Assembly (NCBI GenBank): GCA_958009055.1
Contig: OY253664.1
Span: forward strand, 310,001-374,000
DNA from: Choricystis sp. odSpoLacu1
Lineage: Eukaryota; Chlorophyta; Trebouxiophyceae
Direction: 5' to 3'
Length of the DNA stretch: 64,000 nt
In this document: positions 10,701 through 19,425 of the stretch, piece after piece
Layout: each line of letters opens with the position of its first letter
Numbering within the stretch: position 1 is the stretch's first letter
Program-made: the position numbers and the translations under genes
Notes under the pieces: model-generated
Database searches by the model: none
Seen by the model: the letters and a program-made list of their open reading frames with translations, nothing else
What the model was told of the DNA's origin: nothing

Positions 10701-12211
10701 GCCGTCAAAGGCGAGGGCGCCCTTGGGGGCGGGCAGGAAGGCGCCCGACCGGGGGGCGGGGGTGGCGCTGAGAGTGTGGGGGGGGGGGGTTGGCGCGTTC
10801 GCACACGCACACAGCACAACACGTCACTCTCTCTTCTCTCTCTCACCCATCAATCACCGCCAGCAGTCTGCCCCCCGCTGCCATCGCCCCCTGCCATGAC
10901 GACGCGGCGGGGAGGGCGGCCACGAGGGCAGCCCCCGCACTCATTGCCGCAAACAACGCGTTGACGACCGCCCCCCAACTCGCCGCCCCTGACGCCACCT
11001 TGTGGCCGCCATAGAAGAGGGCGAGGGCGTAGCCGACCAGGAAGAGGGCGTTGGTGGCGCCCGAGGCGGCGCCGCGCGCGGCGCCGAGGCGCACGCCTGG
11101 AGCCACGGCGGCGGCGGCCAGGGCGGCGTGGGCGGTGGTGGCCGCATCCTGAGTCCCCAGCGCGTACACGTTGCGCACCCCGGTCAACGCTTCGGCCGCA
11201 AAGGCGGCGGGCGCGGCGTCGGCGGCCGCGCACGCGGACGCGGCAGCGCGCGCGGCGCGGCCGGTGAGAGAGGTGGCCAGCGCCATGAGGGGGGTGACGG
11301 TGAGCAGGACCAGGGTGACGTCCCAGCCACGCCACAGGGCTGTGAGTGGGGTGGAAGGGGGGTGGGGGTGGGCGTGGTGTGTGAGAAAGGGGGGAGGCGG
11401 GGCGGTCGCCGAAAAACACACCCCTCCTCACTCTCTCCCCTCTCCCTCACCAATGGCCAACCCCGCCACACACTTGGCGCCATTGCCCACCGCCACCGGG
11501 GCCGCGTCCCTCCACGCACCGCGCGCCGCCGCGTCGGCGTCGTCGGCGAGCGACCGAGCGTGGTCGCTGTGCGACGGCCCTCCATCGTGGAAGCCCGCCC
11601 CCGCCAGCAGGGCGGCCCGCAGGTAGGCGACGCGCAGCCGGGCGGCCGTGCGGGCGGCGACGGCGCCGAAGGAGGCGCCCTCGAGGGCGGCGGCGGCGGC
11701 CGCGACCGCGCCCACGCACAGCAGCGCGGCCGCCGCGGAAGGGACGCGGGCCAGCCCTCCCGGCTCGCCCAGGGCGTCGACGACGTTGCCGAAGATGATG
11801 GAGAAGACGGGCATGGTGGCGCCTGGGGGAGGGGGGGTGGGAGGGGAGGGGGGGGGAGAGGGGGCGGGTGGTGTCTGGTGGTGGTGTCTGGTGGTCGCCG
11901 CCAGCGGGCACGCAAAAAAAGACGCCTCTCCCCCCCACCCTCACTCACCTCCCACCGCGGACGCGGCGCAGCCCAGGGTCAGCAGGGCGCAGTCCAGGGA
12001 GGACGCAAAGCTGTGGGTGGGTGGGGGAGGGAGAGGACGGTGTTTGGTTCCAGCAACCGACGCGCACGCGCGTTTCCCCCCCCCCCCCCCCCCTCGCACT
12101 TGCGATCCCTCTTTCTCTCTTCTCTCACCGCAGCATCTGGCGCAGCGTGGCTGGTGGAGGCGGTGGCTTGGCGGGCGGCTCGACGACTGCCCCGGGAGGT
12201 GGGCGGCCCAT
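7800..12211 (-). CDS. full-length ABCB/MDR-type ABC transporter, disrupted (possible pseudogene)
   Basis: This has the TMD1-NBD1-TMD2-NBD2 plan of P-glycoprotein-like exporters. Exons are 12211-12129, 12010-11949, 11822-11451, 11339-10847, 10767-10495, 10408-8476, 8371-8138 and 8027-7800; all junctions join in phase. NBD1 has Walker [11 protein letters not shown]-loop VVSQDP, Walker [13 protein letters not shown] and H-loop VAHRLS. NBD2 has [35 protein letters not shown] and VAHRLK. In NBD1 the signature reads L-stop-GGQRQR because a TAG sits at 10209-10207 where Ser is expected, and ten residues are missing between SALD and the H-loop compared with NBD2. Two frame shifts are also needed, near 9765-9790 and 9530-9545. 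Either a decaying gene or a mix of decay and sequence error. Confidence 0.82.
12076..12093 (+). repeat. C18 homopolymer in ABCB intron 1
   Basis: An uninterrupted run of 18 C within the first intron of the ABCB gene (12128-12011), which is a G run in the transcript sense. Confidence 0.9.
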
Positions 12212-12425
12212 ACTGGTGGAGTGGGGGTGGGAGAGAGGGTCGAGTCGAGTGAGGGCGGGGGCCGGCGTTTTGTTTCAGTCTTCGCTCTGTTTTTCTTCTC
12301 TGTCGAAAAAACAGGGGGCTCACGCCCTCTCCTCCCCCCTCTGGTGCCGCGGCGCACTCGCCTGTGACTTCGCGAGCGCCCATCCCTTCCCGTCTGGCGG
12401 GCGAGGCCCCCGCATTCGCGCCACC

Positions 12426-13470
12426 ATGGTCAAAAACAAATCCGGCTCCGGCCTCAACCCGGCCGAAGCCGCCCGCAAGGCCGCCCGCGCGCGCGAGGTC
12501 AAGAAGAACAAGAAGGCGCGCGCCATGGGGCGGGAAGCGGCCGCGTTGACCGACGACGTGGGGGCGGCGAGGGCTGAACTTCAATCAGTCATAGACGCGG
12601 AGGAGGCCGGCGGCGGTGGGTCCACGCTGCGCGCCAAGCGCAAAGCGCTGGAGGGCGCGCTGGCGACGGCGGTGCACAAGCGGCGAGCGGCGGAGGCGGC
12701 AGAGGTGGCAGACGCGAGTGGGAGTGGGTACGCGCCCGCGGTCGCCGCGGCGGCGCGCCCGCCAGGCGCCGGCCCAGCGGGCGCCGTGCCCGGGTTTGAC
12801 GCGGCGGCGGCTGCCGCGGGGGCTGCTGCCGCGGCGGCGGTGGCAACGATGGCCGCGCCGCCGCCGCTGCGCAACGCTCCGCCGCCGCCGCCACCCGCCG
12901 CAGCGTGGGGCCACCACCCCCCACCTTACCTCACACACGCGCCTGGCGCCCCCCCCCCTCGTGCCCGCGCCGCCCGGCGTCATCGTGCTGCCCCCTCCCG
13001 ACGGCGTGCCGCCAGGCGTGGCCGCGCTGCCGCCGCCTGATGATGATCCACCCAACTGGCGAGGGCCGGCACCCCCTCTCCACCGCGTCGCTGTGTGCCC
13101 ACCCTCACCGTTTCCCCCCAAGCTGGCGCCGCCACCACCCCTACCCCCCAAGCTGGCGCCGCCGCCCCCCGGGGTGCCCCTGCCGCGCGTCGGTGTGGTC
13201 GTCGCGGCCGCGCCCACCACGGCCGCCGTGCCGCGCGCTGACCGGGATGCACGCGTCACGTCGCTGGTGCCGACCTCGGTGCGTGTGAAACGGGATGTGA
13301 CGGGCGGCGGTGCGGCGCGGAAGCCGGCTGTGGGGCCTGGGTTCGGGTTGGCGCCACCCCCGCCCGCGCGGCCGGCTGCTGCCGCCCCCAAGGCTGCGCT
13401 GCCCAAGGATGGCGATGCATCGTACGAAGCGTTCATGGCGGAGATGAGGGAGCTGGACGCGTTAGAGTAA
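12426..13470 (+). CDS. WBP11: WBP11-like splicing factor (WW-domain-binding protein 11), one frame shift
   Basis: WBP11 family proteins are nuclear, proline-rich splicing factors that bind WW domains and PP1. The N-terminus MVKNKSGSGLNPAEAARKAAR followed by EVKKNKKAR is the conserved Wbp11 domain, and a coiled-coil-like charged stretch follows. The middle is a long proline-rich region with repeated KLAPPPPLPP-type units, suited to WW-domain binding. The C-terminus has TSVRVKRDV and a final DGDASYEAFMAEMRELDALE, matching the family's conserved end. The N- and C-terminal parts are in different frames, which switch at the C10 run 12949-12958. The span is 3n+1 bases, as a one-base error would give. 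I see no intron. Divergent from ABCB, 214 bases apart. Confidence 0.85.
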
Positions 13471-13557
13471 GAGTTGGTGTGGGTTTGTTTAGGTTGATTA
13501 AACGAAGTAAACAAAATGAACCTCTTTTCTGAACTGCTCTCTCTCTCTCTCTCTACT

Positions 13558-14880
13558 CTAGCTCACGTCCCCCAGCAGCACGCCCACCGCCGTCCGCGCG
13601 TCCGTCAGGGCCGCCGCCAAGGCGTGACGCCCTGCGTACCCTCCCCAAAACAGGCAGGCCGCCGCAAAACCGAGCACGGCAGCGGCGGTCACCGCGCCAG
13701 TAGCAGCCGCCAGCGATGCGGGGGCGGCCACAGTCAGTGCCAAAGCCAGCGCGGCTGCTGAAAGCGCGGCGGCGGCCGCGGCCGCCAGCGCGGCGTCACC
13801 TTGGCGCGCGGAGGTCGCGGCCGCGCTCTCCAACAGCGTCGCGGCCGCGACCAACGCGCCCCGCCCCGTGGGCGCCACAGGCGGGCGCCACCAGGCGGGG
13901 TGGGCGGTGTCGCCCCCGCTTTCAGCGGCCCCCGCGTGCACCACGACGCGCAGGCCCACGTGGTCACTGACCGCGTCCCCCCCGCCCCACACCACCTCCG
14001 CGCTCGCCGCCGCCACCCCCCCCACGCACCACACGTAGTCGATGCGAGTCGGCTGCTTGCCCGCTCCCGCGGTGGCGGCGTACGCGGCGCCCGGGCGGTT
14101 GGCGGTCGTGCCAGAATGAGGATCTTTTGAATCGCCAGCCACCGCCCACGCATCGGCCGCCCCGCCCAGCAGGGCGCCCACCAGGGCGGCCTCCAGGGAG
14201 TGGGGGGGGGCGTTGATGTCGCCCACCAGCAGGCCTGCGCTGGCGCCAGCTGCGGCAGCCGCGCCGCGAAGGGTGGTCGCCGCCGCCACCACCTGCGCCA
14301 CGCGCACCCCGCCGTTGGCGTCCCCGGGCACGGTGAAGGGGGGGGTCTTGAGAGTGTTCCGTCGCCTGCCAGCTGACGTCGGCGGCAGGCCGTGCGCGTC
14401 TCTGTAGGCCGCGGCGAGGTGGGTGTTGGCAATGGCAACCCGCACACCCTCTCCCCGTCCCCCCTCCACCTCCACCACCACCACGCCCACGCCCTTGCCC
14501 GCGACGGCGTCCCCTTGAGCAATGGCCAGGGGATCGCCTGCAGCCCCATAGGGCGTGAAGCAGGAGGACGTGATGGGGTGGCGGGACAGAGTCAGCAGGC
14601 CAGAGCCAAACGGTCCGCTGCGAAAACGGACGGCGTGGGGCAGGCCCCCCGCCCGCCCTGCCGCCGTCAGAGCGTCTGCGTCGGCGGACACCCACACCTC
14701 TTGGAGGCAGACGATGTCGGCGTCGGTGATGGCGAGGCGGGAGGCGAGGGCGGAGACACGACTGACGCGGTCGCGCGACGCGGGGGCGAGCAGGCCCCAG
14801 GTGTTGAGCGTGATGATGGTCAGGGTGGGTGAGGGGAGGACGGTGCCCCGCCCTCGCGCGGCAGCGGGCGCGCGCGGCAT
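13558..14880 (-). CDS. neutral sphingomyelinase-like phosphodiesterase (SMPD2 type)
   Basis: This endonuclease/exonuclease/phosphatase-fold enzyme would cleave sphingomyelin-like or lyso-phospholipids at a membrane. One exon encodes 440 residues. Motifs in order are LTIITLNTWGL, DADIVCLQEVW (metal-binding Glu), GLLVGDINAPP, TRIDYVWC and DAVSDHVGL (catalytic Asp-His). After residue about 360 come two hydrophobic Ala/Leu/Val-rich segments, matching the two C-terminal membrane spans of SMPD2/nSMase1. The start at 14880 is chosen because the frame upstream is open but runs into the divergent gene at 15171 and lacks family similarity. It ends TAG, 87 bases from the convergent WBP11 stop. Confidence 0.85.
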   Translation of the reverse strand: MPRAPAAARGRGTVLPSPTLTIITLNTWGLLAPASRDRVSRVSALASRLAITDADIVCLQEVWVSADADALTAAGRAGGLPHAVRFRSGPFGSGLLTLSRHPITSSCFTPYGAAGDPLAIAQGDAVAGKGVGVVVVEVEGGRGEGVRVAIANTHLAAAYRDAHGLPPTSAGRRRNTLKTPPFTVPGDANGGVRVAQVVAAATTLRGAAAAAGASAGLLVGDINAPPHSLEAALVGALLGGAADAWAVAGDSKDPHSGTTANRPGAAYAATAGAGKQPTRIDYVWCVGGVAAASAEVVWGGGDAVSDHVGLRVVVHAGAAESGGDTAHPAWWRPPVAPTGRGALVAAATLLESAAATSARQGDAALAAAAAAALSAAALALALTVAAPASLAAATGAVTAAAVLGFAAACLFWGGYAGRHALAAALTDARTAVGVLLGDVS

Positions 14881-15170
14881 TGGGTCCCGCTTTTTGCTGG
14901 TCGAACAAAGGCTGTGGGAAGGTCGAGAGAAGAGGGAGGGGAGCGTCGACTGCGCTTCACTTCCTGGGCCCTGCTTTTTGCCCGCCCCCCCCAACACTCT
15001 CCCACCCCCTCCTCCCCCTCTCCCAACCCGGGGGCAGGGCTGGCGCGCACGCTTGGACGTGCCAGGGAGTCCCACACCTACCGCAGGCGCGGGGCGGACC
15101 GCATAGCCCGGCGGGCGGCGCCAATCGCCGCCTGGGGGCTCTCTTTCCCCCTCCCTCCTCTTCCCTCCCC

Positions 15171-17145
15171 ATGGACGACCTGTCCCGCTTGCGCGTGGAA
15201 ACACGCATGCCGGCCGACCGCGACCACCGGGGCGGCGGCGCAGTCGCCGCGGTCACCGCGCCGACCTCCCCGCTGGGCGGCCCCCCCCCACGACGCGCAC
15301 TCCGCCCGCTTCCCCGCGTCCAAGACCAAGCTGGACAACCTGTTCCTGCAGTGGCTGTCGCTGCCGGAAAGCCAGAAGCTGGTGAGAGGGTGTTGTTTTG
15401 GGGGGGGGGGGGGGGGGCAAGGGGGATGGCGGTGGTCCTGAAGTGTCGACGAAGCCACCCCCACCGCCAACCCACCGCCCCCCTCCCACCACCACCACCA
15501 CCACCCACAGGTCCTGCACCTGCTGGACGACGCGCGCGCGGGGCGCCCCCTGGCCTCCCCCTCCCCCCCCCACCCCCGGGGCGGCGGGGGGGGCGGCCCC
15601 GATGTCTCCTTCGACCGCGGCCGCGCTGTTCGCCGCGCCGCCCCCCCTCTCCCCGCTCAAGGGCAAGGCGTCCACATCGCCCCGGTCCCCGCGGCGCACG
15701 CCGGTGGGGACGCCACTGGCTGCGGCCGCGGCAGAAGCAGCGGCGGCGGGGGGGGGGGCTGGCCTCTTCGATCATTCCGCGCTTTTTCCACGGGCCGGGG
15801 GGGCCGCCCCCCCCGCCCGCCGTGCTGACCGCGCGCGCGGCCGCCCTGGACGCCCTCCTCGCGGGCGCCAGCCACGCCGGCCTGGCCCTGCCCGCCGTCA
15901 AGGACGTGGTGAGGGACGTGTTTGATTTGCCGCCGGTGTTGGCTTATCCACTCTTCTCGCGCCTCGTCCCCACCCCACCCGGCGGCGCGACCGCCCCCCC
16001 CCGCCACCACCATCCCCGCCTCCGCCCTGCGCGCCTGGATCGAGGGCCACGGCGGCCTCGCCTCCCCCCCCTCCCGCCGCATGTTTGACATACTGGCGGG
16101 GGAGCCGGGCAGCAGTGGGGTTGGCAGCGACGCGATCGACGGCGGCCGCGCGGTCACGTCCGAGGGCCTCAAAGCCCTGGTGGCGGGCGTCCTGCTCTCC
16201 CACCCGGGGCTGGAGTTCCTCCAAGAAACACCCGAGTTTCAGGATCGGTACGCAGAGACAGTGATTCACCGCATGCTCTACGCCATGGACCGCGGCGGCG
16301 GGGGGCGCCTGCGCTCCGCCGACCTGACGCGCGGCGGCCTCCTCCCCGCCCTGCGCGCCCTGGACGCCGACGACGACGTGAACCGGGTGACTGCGTATTT
16401 CTCGTACGAACACTTTTACGTCATTTACTGCAAGTTTTGGGAGCTCGACGCCGACCACGACTTCCTCTTGTCAAAAGACGACGTCCTGCGCTACGGCAAC
16501 CACGCCCTCACCTACCGCATCGTGGACCGCGTCTTCGCCCAGGCCGCCCGCCCCTTTGCGAGTGGCGTGGAGGGGCGCATGTGCTACGAAGACTTTGTGT
16601 GGTTTGTGCTGTCCGAGGAAGACAAAACGACCAACGCCGCCCTCGCCTACTGGTTCCGCGCCCTGGACCTGGACGGCGACGGCGCGCTCACCCCCCCCGA
16701 GATGGCCTACTTTTACGAGGAGCAGCTGCACAGGATGGAGTGCCTGTCCCAGGAACCCGTCCAATTCGCAGACGTCCTCACTCAAGTCACCGACATGATC
16801 TCCCCCGCCGCGGGGGCCGCCGCCTTCACCCTGGCCGACCTGCGCCGCGCACGCGGCGTGGCCGGCACCCTGTTCAACATGCTGTTCAACCTGAACAAGT
16901 TTGTGGCCTTTGAAACGCGTGACCCGTTTCTGGTGCGCCAGGAACGCGAAGGCGACGCCGGCGCCACGGGCGGCGACGGCAGCGCGAGCGCGGGCGCCCT
17001 GGACGGCGTGCGCGGCGGTGTGGCTGGCTGTGGCGAGTGGCAACGATTTGCGCGGGCTGAGTACGTGCGTCTGGCCATGGAGGAGGAGGGTGGCGGCGGG
17101 GGGGGTGGCGGGGAGGGGTGGGAGTCGCTCGAGAGCCCGTTCTAG
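15171..17145 (+). CDS. PP2A regulatory subunit B'' (EF-hand type, TON2/PR72-like), several frame shifts
   Basis: B'' subunits target protein phosphatase 2A and bind calcium; the plant member TON2/FASS organises cortical microtubules. Exon 1 is 15171-15381 and exon 2 starts at 15511. Family blocks are SKTKLDNLFLQWLSLPESQKL, IIPRFFHGPGG, AVKDVVRDVFDLPPVLAYPLFSRL, FQDRYAETVIHRMLYAMD and YEHFYVIYCKFWELD. Two EF-hand loops are clear: DADHDFLLSKDD and DLDGDGALTPPE. The C-terminus adds LFNMLFNLNKFVAFE. The frame changes at C9 15281-15289, in C/G runs between 15563 and 15593, around G11 15748-15758 and at C9 15994-16002. From 16003 to the TAG it is intact. The first intron contains G18. Confidence 0.85.
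15400..15417 (+). repeat. G18 homopolymer in PP2A B'' intron 1
   Basis: An uninterrupted run of 18 G just inside the donor end of the intron 15382-15510. It could form quadruplex structures in the pre-mRNA. Confidence 0.9.
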
Positions 17146-17267
17146 AGATTAAACCTGTTTTTATGTTCTTCATGCTGCTCGCCGCTGGGTGTGTGCAAAC
17201 CCGATTATTCTTTGCTCTCTCATGCAGATGGGAAGGATGTGTGGATCTAACAAAGGGGATGAAGAAG

Positions 17268-17327
17268 AAAAACAAAACAACTCACCTCAAGCCGCCGAAA
17301 AACAAAACAACTCACCTCAAGCCGCCG
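17268..17327. repeat. 30-bp perfect tandem duplication over the P450 stop codon
   Basis: Two identical 30-base units, 17268-17297 and 17298-17327, lie head to tail. The right unit contains the TGA stop of the P450 gene (minus strand, 17319-17317), so a second copy of the last codons and stop sits in the 3' UTR. Confidence 0.95.
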
Positions 17328-19299
17328 CCTCCACCTCCTGCGGCGGCGTGCTGGGCGCGGGCGCGCTGGGCGGGCGCGGCACCGCGGCCGCGTCCGCCCG
17401 CCGCGGCGTCACCCACACGCCGTGCTTGGCGCCCAGGGTGAGGGGCAGGTGCAGCGCGAGCGGCGTTTGGCCGGGGGAGAGCGTAAAACGCAGCCCCGCC
17501 CGCCCAAACAGCGACGCCAGCGCCACCTGCAGCTCAGCAAGGGCCAAGCGCTTGCCGACGCAGGCCAGGGCAGACGCGGACGCGCCAAAGGGGACAAAGG
17601 CGGGGGACGTGGCGGCCGCGCCATCGTTTTCGAGGAAACGGGACGGCCGAAACTCGGCCGCGTCGGCGCCCCACACCGTTTCGTCGCGCTGCAGCGTCCA
17701 CGACGCGGAGTGCACCCACGTGCCCCGCGGCAGGCGGACGCCCCCCGGGGCGACCACGCCGTCCGCGATGCGAGTCGTCAGGGCGCCCGGGGGGTAAAGG
17801 CGCAGGGTCTCGTTGATGACGGCGCGCAGCAGAGGGGACGCAGCCAGCGCGTCGAGCGGGGGGGGCGCGCCGGGGCCACCAGCCGCCGCCAGCACGGCCG
17901 CCGTCTCGGCGGCCAGGGCGTCGGCGACGTCGGGGGCGGACGCGAGGCAGTAGGTGGCGAACGAGAGGGCGCCAGCCGTCGTGTCAAAGGCGGCGAGCGC
18001 CATGGTGAAGGCCGACTGCACACACTCGGCGTCGGACAGCGCGCGGGGCGGGGCGCCGGGCGCGGGCGCGATGGGGGCTGCCACCAGCATGTCGAAAAAC
18101 GCGCCTGAAGGCACGCCGCGCGCGCCACCGCCGTCGCTGCTGGCGATTTTGGGGGTGGGCACCAGGCCGTGGCCTGCGGCCGCGCGGGCGCGCGCGTCTG
18201 CCAGCAGGCCCCGCATCCGCGCCAACACCAGCTCCCGCGCCCGCGCGACGCGGAGGAGGGGTGCATCGGGACACACTGTCGCCGCCACGCGCACCAGGGG
18301 GCGGAGAATGGCGGGAGCGGCGGCGTAGGCAGCAAAGTAATGGGTCGACCGCTGCTGTGTCGTGAAGAGCGTGCGTGCGGCGTCGACGAATGCGGCCGCC
18401 TCGGCAGGAGGCGCGTCGTCCTGTGCGCCAAGTTTCAGGTTGAAAGCCAACATGTACACAAGGTCAGCCGTCCAGTCGCCGGCATAGCGAGTGATGTCGA
18501 TCTCCCGCCCCTCCGCCGCCGCCTGTGTCAGGCGTTCAGCCAACCGGTCCGTCAACTTTACAATCGCGGGCGCGTGCGCGCGCAGCGACGGCGCCGCAAA
18601 GAAGGGGAGCCATGCTTTCTTGAGCTCGCCGTGGAACCGCACCGAGGGAGTCTGCAGCATGTCGCCGTCGCGCAGCGCGGACGCGCCCTGTTCGTACCGC
18701 AGCTCGGCGGGTGCCCGGAATGGGGGGCGCGTCGCCAGGCGCAGGCTGGCGGTGCGCGCGGCAGCCGCGTCGGTCAGCACGACCACGGGTTCTGCGCCCA
18801 GAAAGATTTTGAAAATCGGACCATATTGTTTGGACCAGGCGTCATAGGCTGCGTGCAGTCCTCCCGCCTCCATGATGAAATCGATGTTGCCCCGAAACGG
18901 GATGAAGGCGGGGCCTGGGATGTGACGCAAGCGGAGGCGGGCGAGGGGGTGGTGGCCGTAGAGGAGGGTGGCGAGCTGTGGGTGGGGAGGGTGGGTTCGG
19001 CGTGAGCGCGACGGGCCACAGCGCCGCATGTGTGTGCCTCGACAAATAAAGGCCTCCCCCCTCCCCTCTGTCCGCCCCCCCACTCAGCGCCCACGCGGTC
19101 ACATTCACTTTCCCCCAGTGCGACCAGGCCTGGTCGCACTGGGGGGAGTGAATGACGACACGGACAAGGCGCGAGGGGGGAGGGAGAGCTCTAGGCACGT
19201 GACGACTAATTGTGTCCCCCACCCCGCAGGCTGCGCCCACACCCCGGGACCCACACGCACCGTCACCCCTAGGAGGAGGACACACACTGCCGTCAGCAT
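17317..19299 (-). CDS. cytochrome P450 with atypical heme-binding loop
   Basis: A membrane haem-thiolate monooxygenase of unknown substrate. The main exon 18975-17317 starts after a CCCACAG acceptor and encodes 552 residues: proline hinge HIPGPAFIPFRG, I-helix ALAAFDTTAG, K-helix ExxR as INETLR, FRPSRFL and a Cys loop. The Cys loop reads FGASASALACVG, two residues longer than the canonical FxxGxRxCxG and without its Arg, which is unusual. A first exon 19299-19261 (MLTAVCVLLLGVT, donor GTGCGT) joins in phase 0 and supplies a hydrophobic start; this exon is my inference and less certain. If it is real, the strong inverted repeat at 19102-19154 lies in the intron. The gene abuts the 3' end of the ATAD5-like gene. 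Confidence 0.85.
19102..19154. repeat. 53-bp near-perfect inverted repeat (hairpin/cruciform)
   Basis: The centre is AGG|CCT at 19128/19129. Seventeen bases on each side pair perfectly, then after a one-base bulge and one mismatch a further GTGAATG arm pairs. There is no loop. It sits 5' of the main P450 exon, in its probable intron 1 or 5' UTR. Confidence 0.92.
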
Positions 19300-19425
19300 G
19301 TTTGGTGCAACACAGAGTGGGGGGGAGGGAGGAAGGGAAAGGAGTTTTGTCAGAAGAGTGTGTGTCGTCTTGTTTGCAGTGCCTCTCTCTCTTGTGTGCT
19401 CAGAAGCGTGCACAGCGTGCACACA

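Noticed and set aside
14881..15204. Upstream extension of the sphingomyelinase start to 15204
   Set aside because: It would overlap the start of the divergent PP2A B'' gene, and the added residues have no similarity to the family; the ATG at 14880 gives a normal N-terminus.
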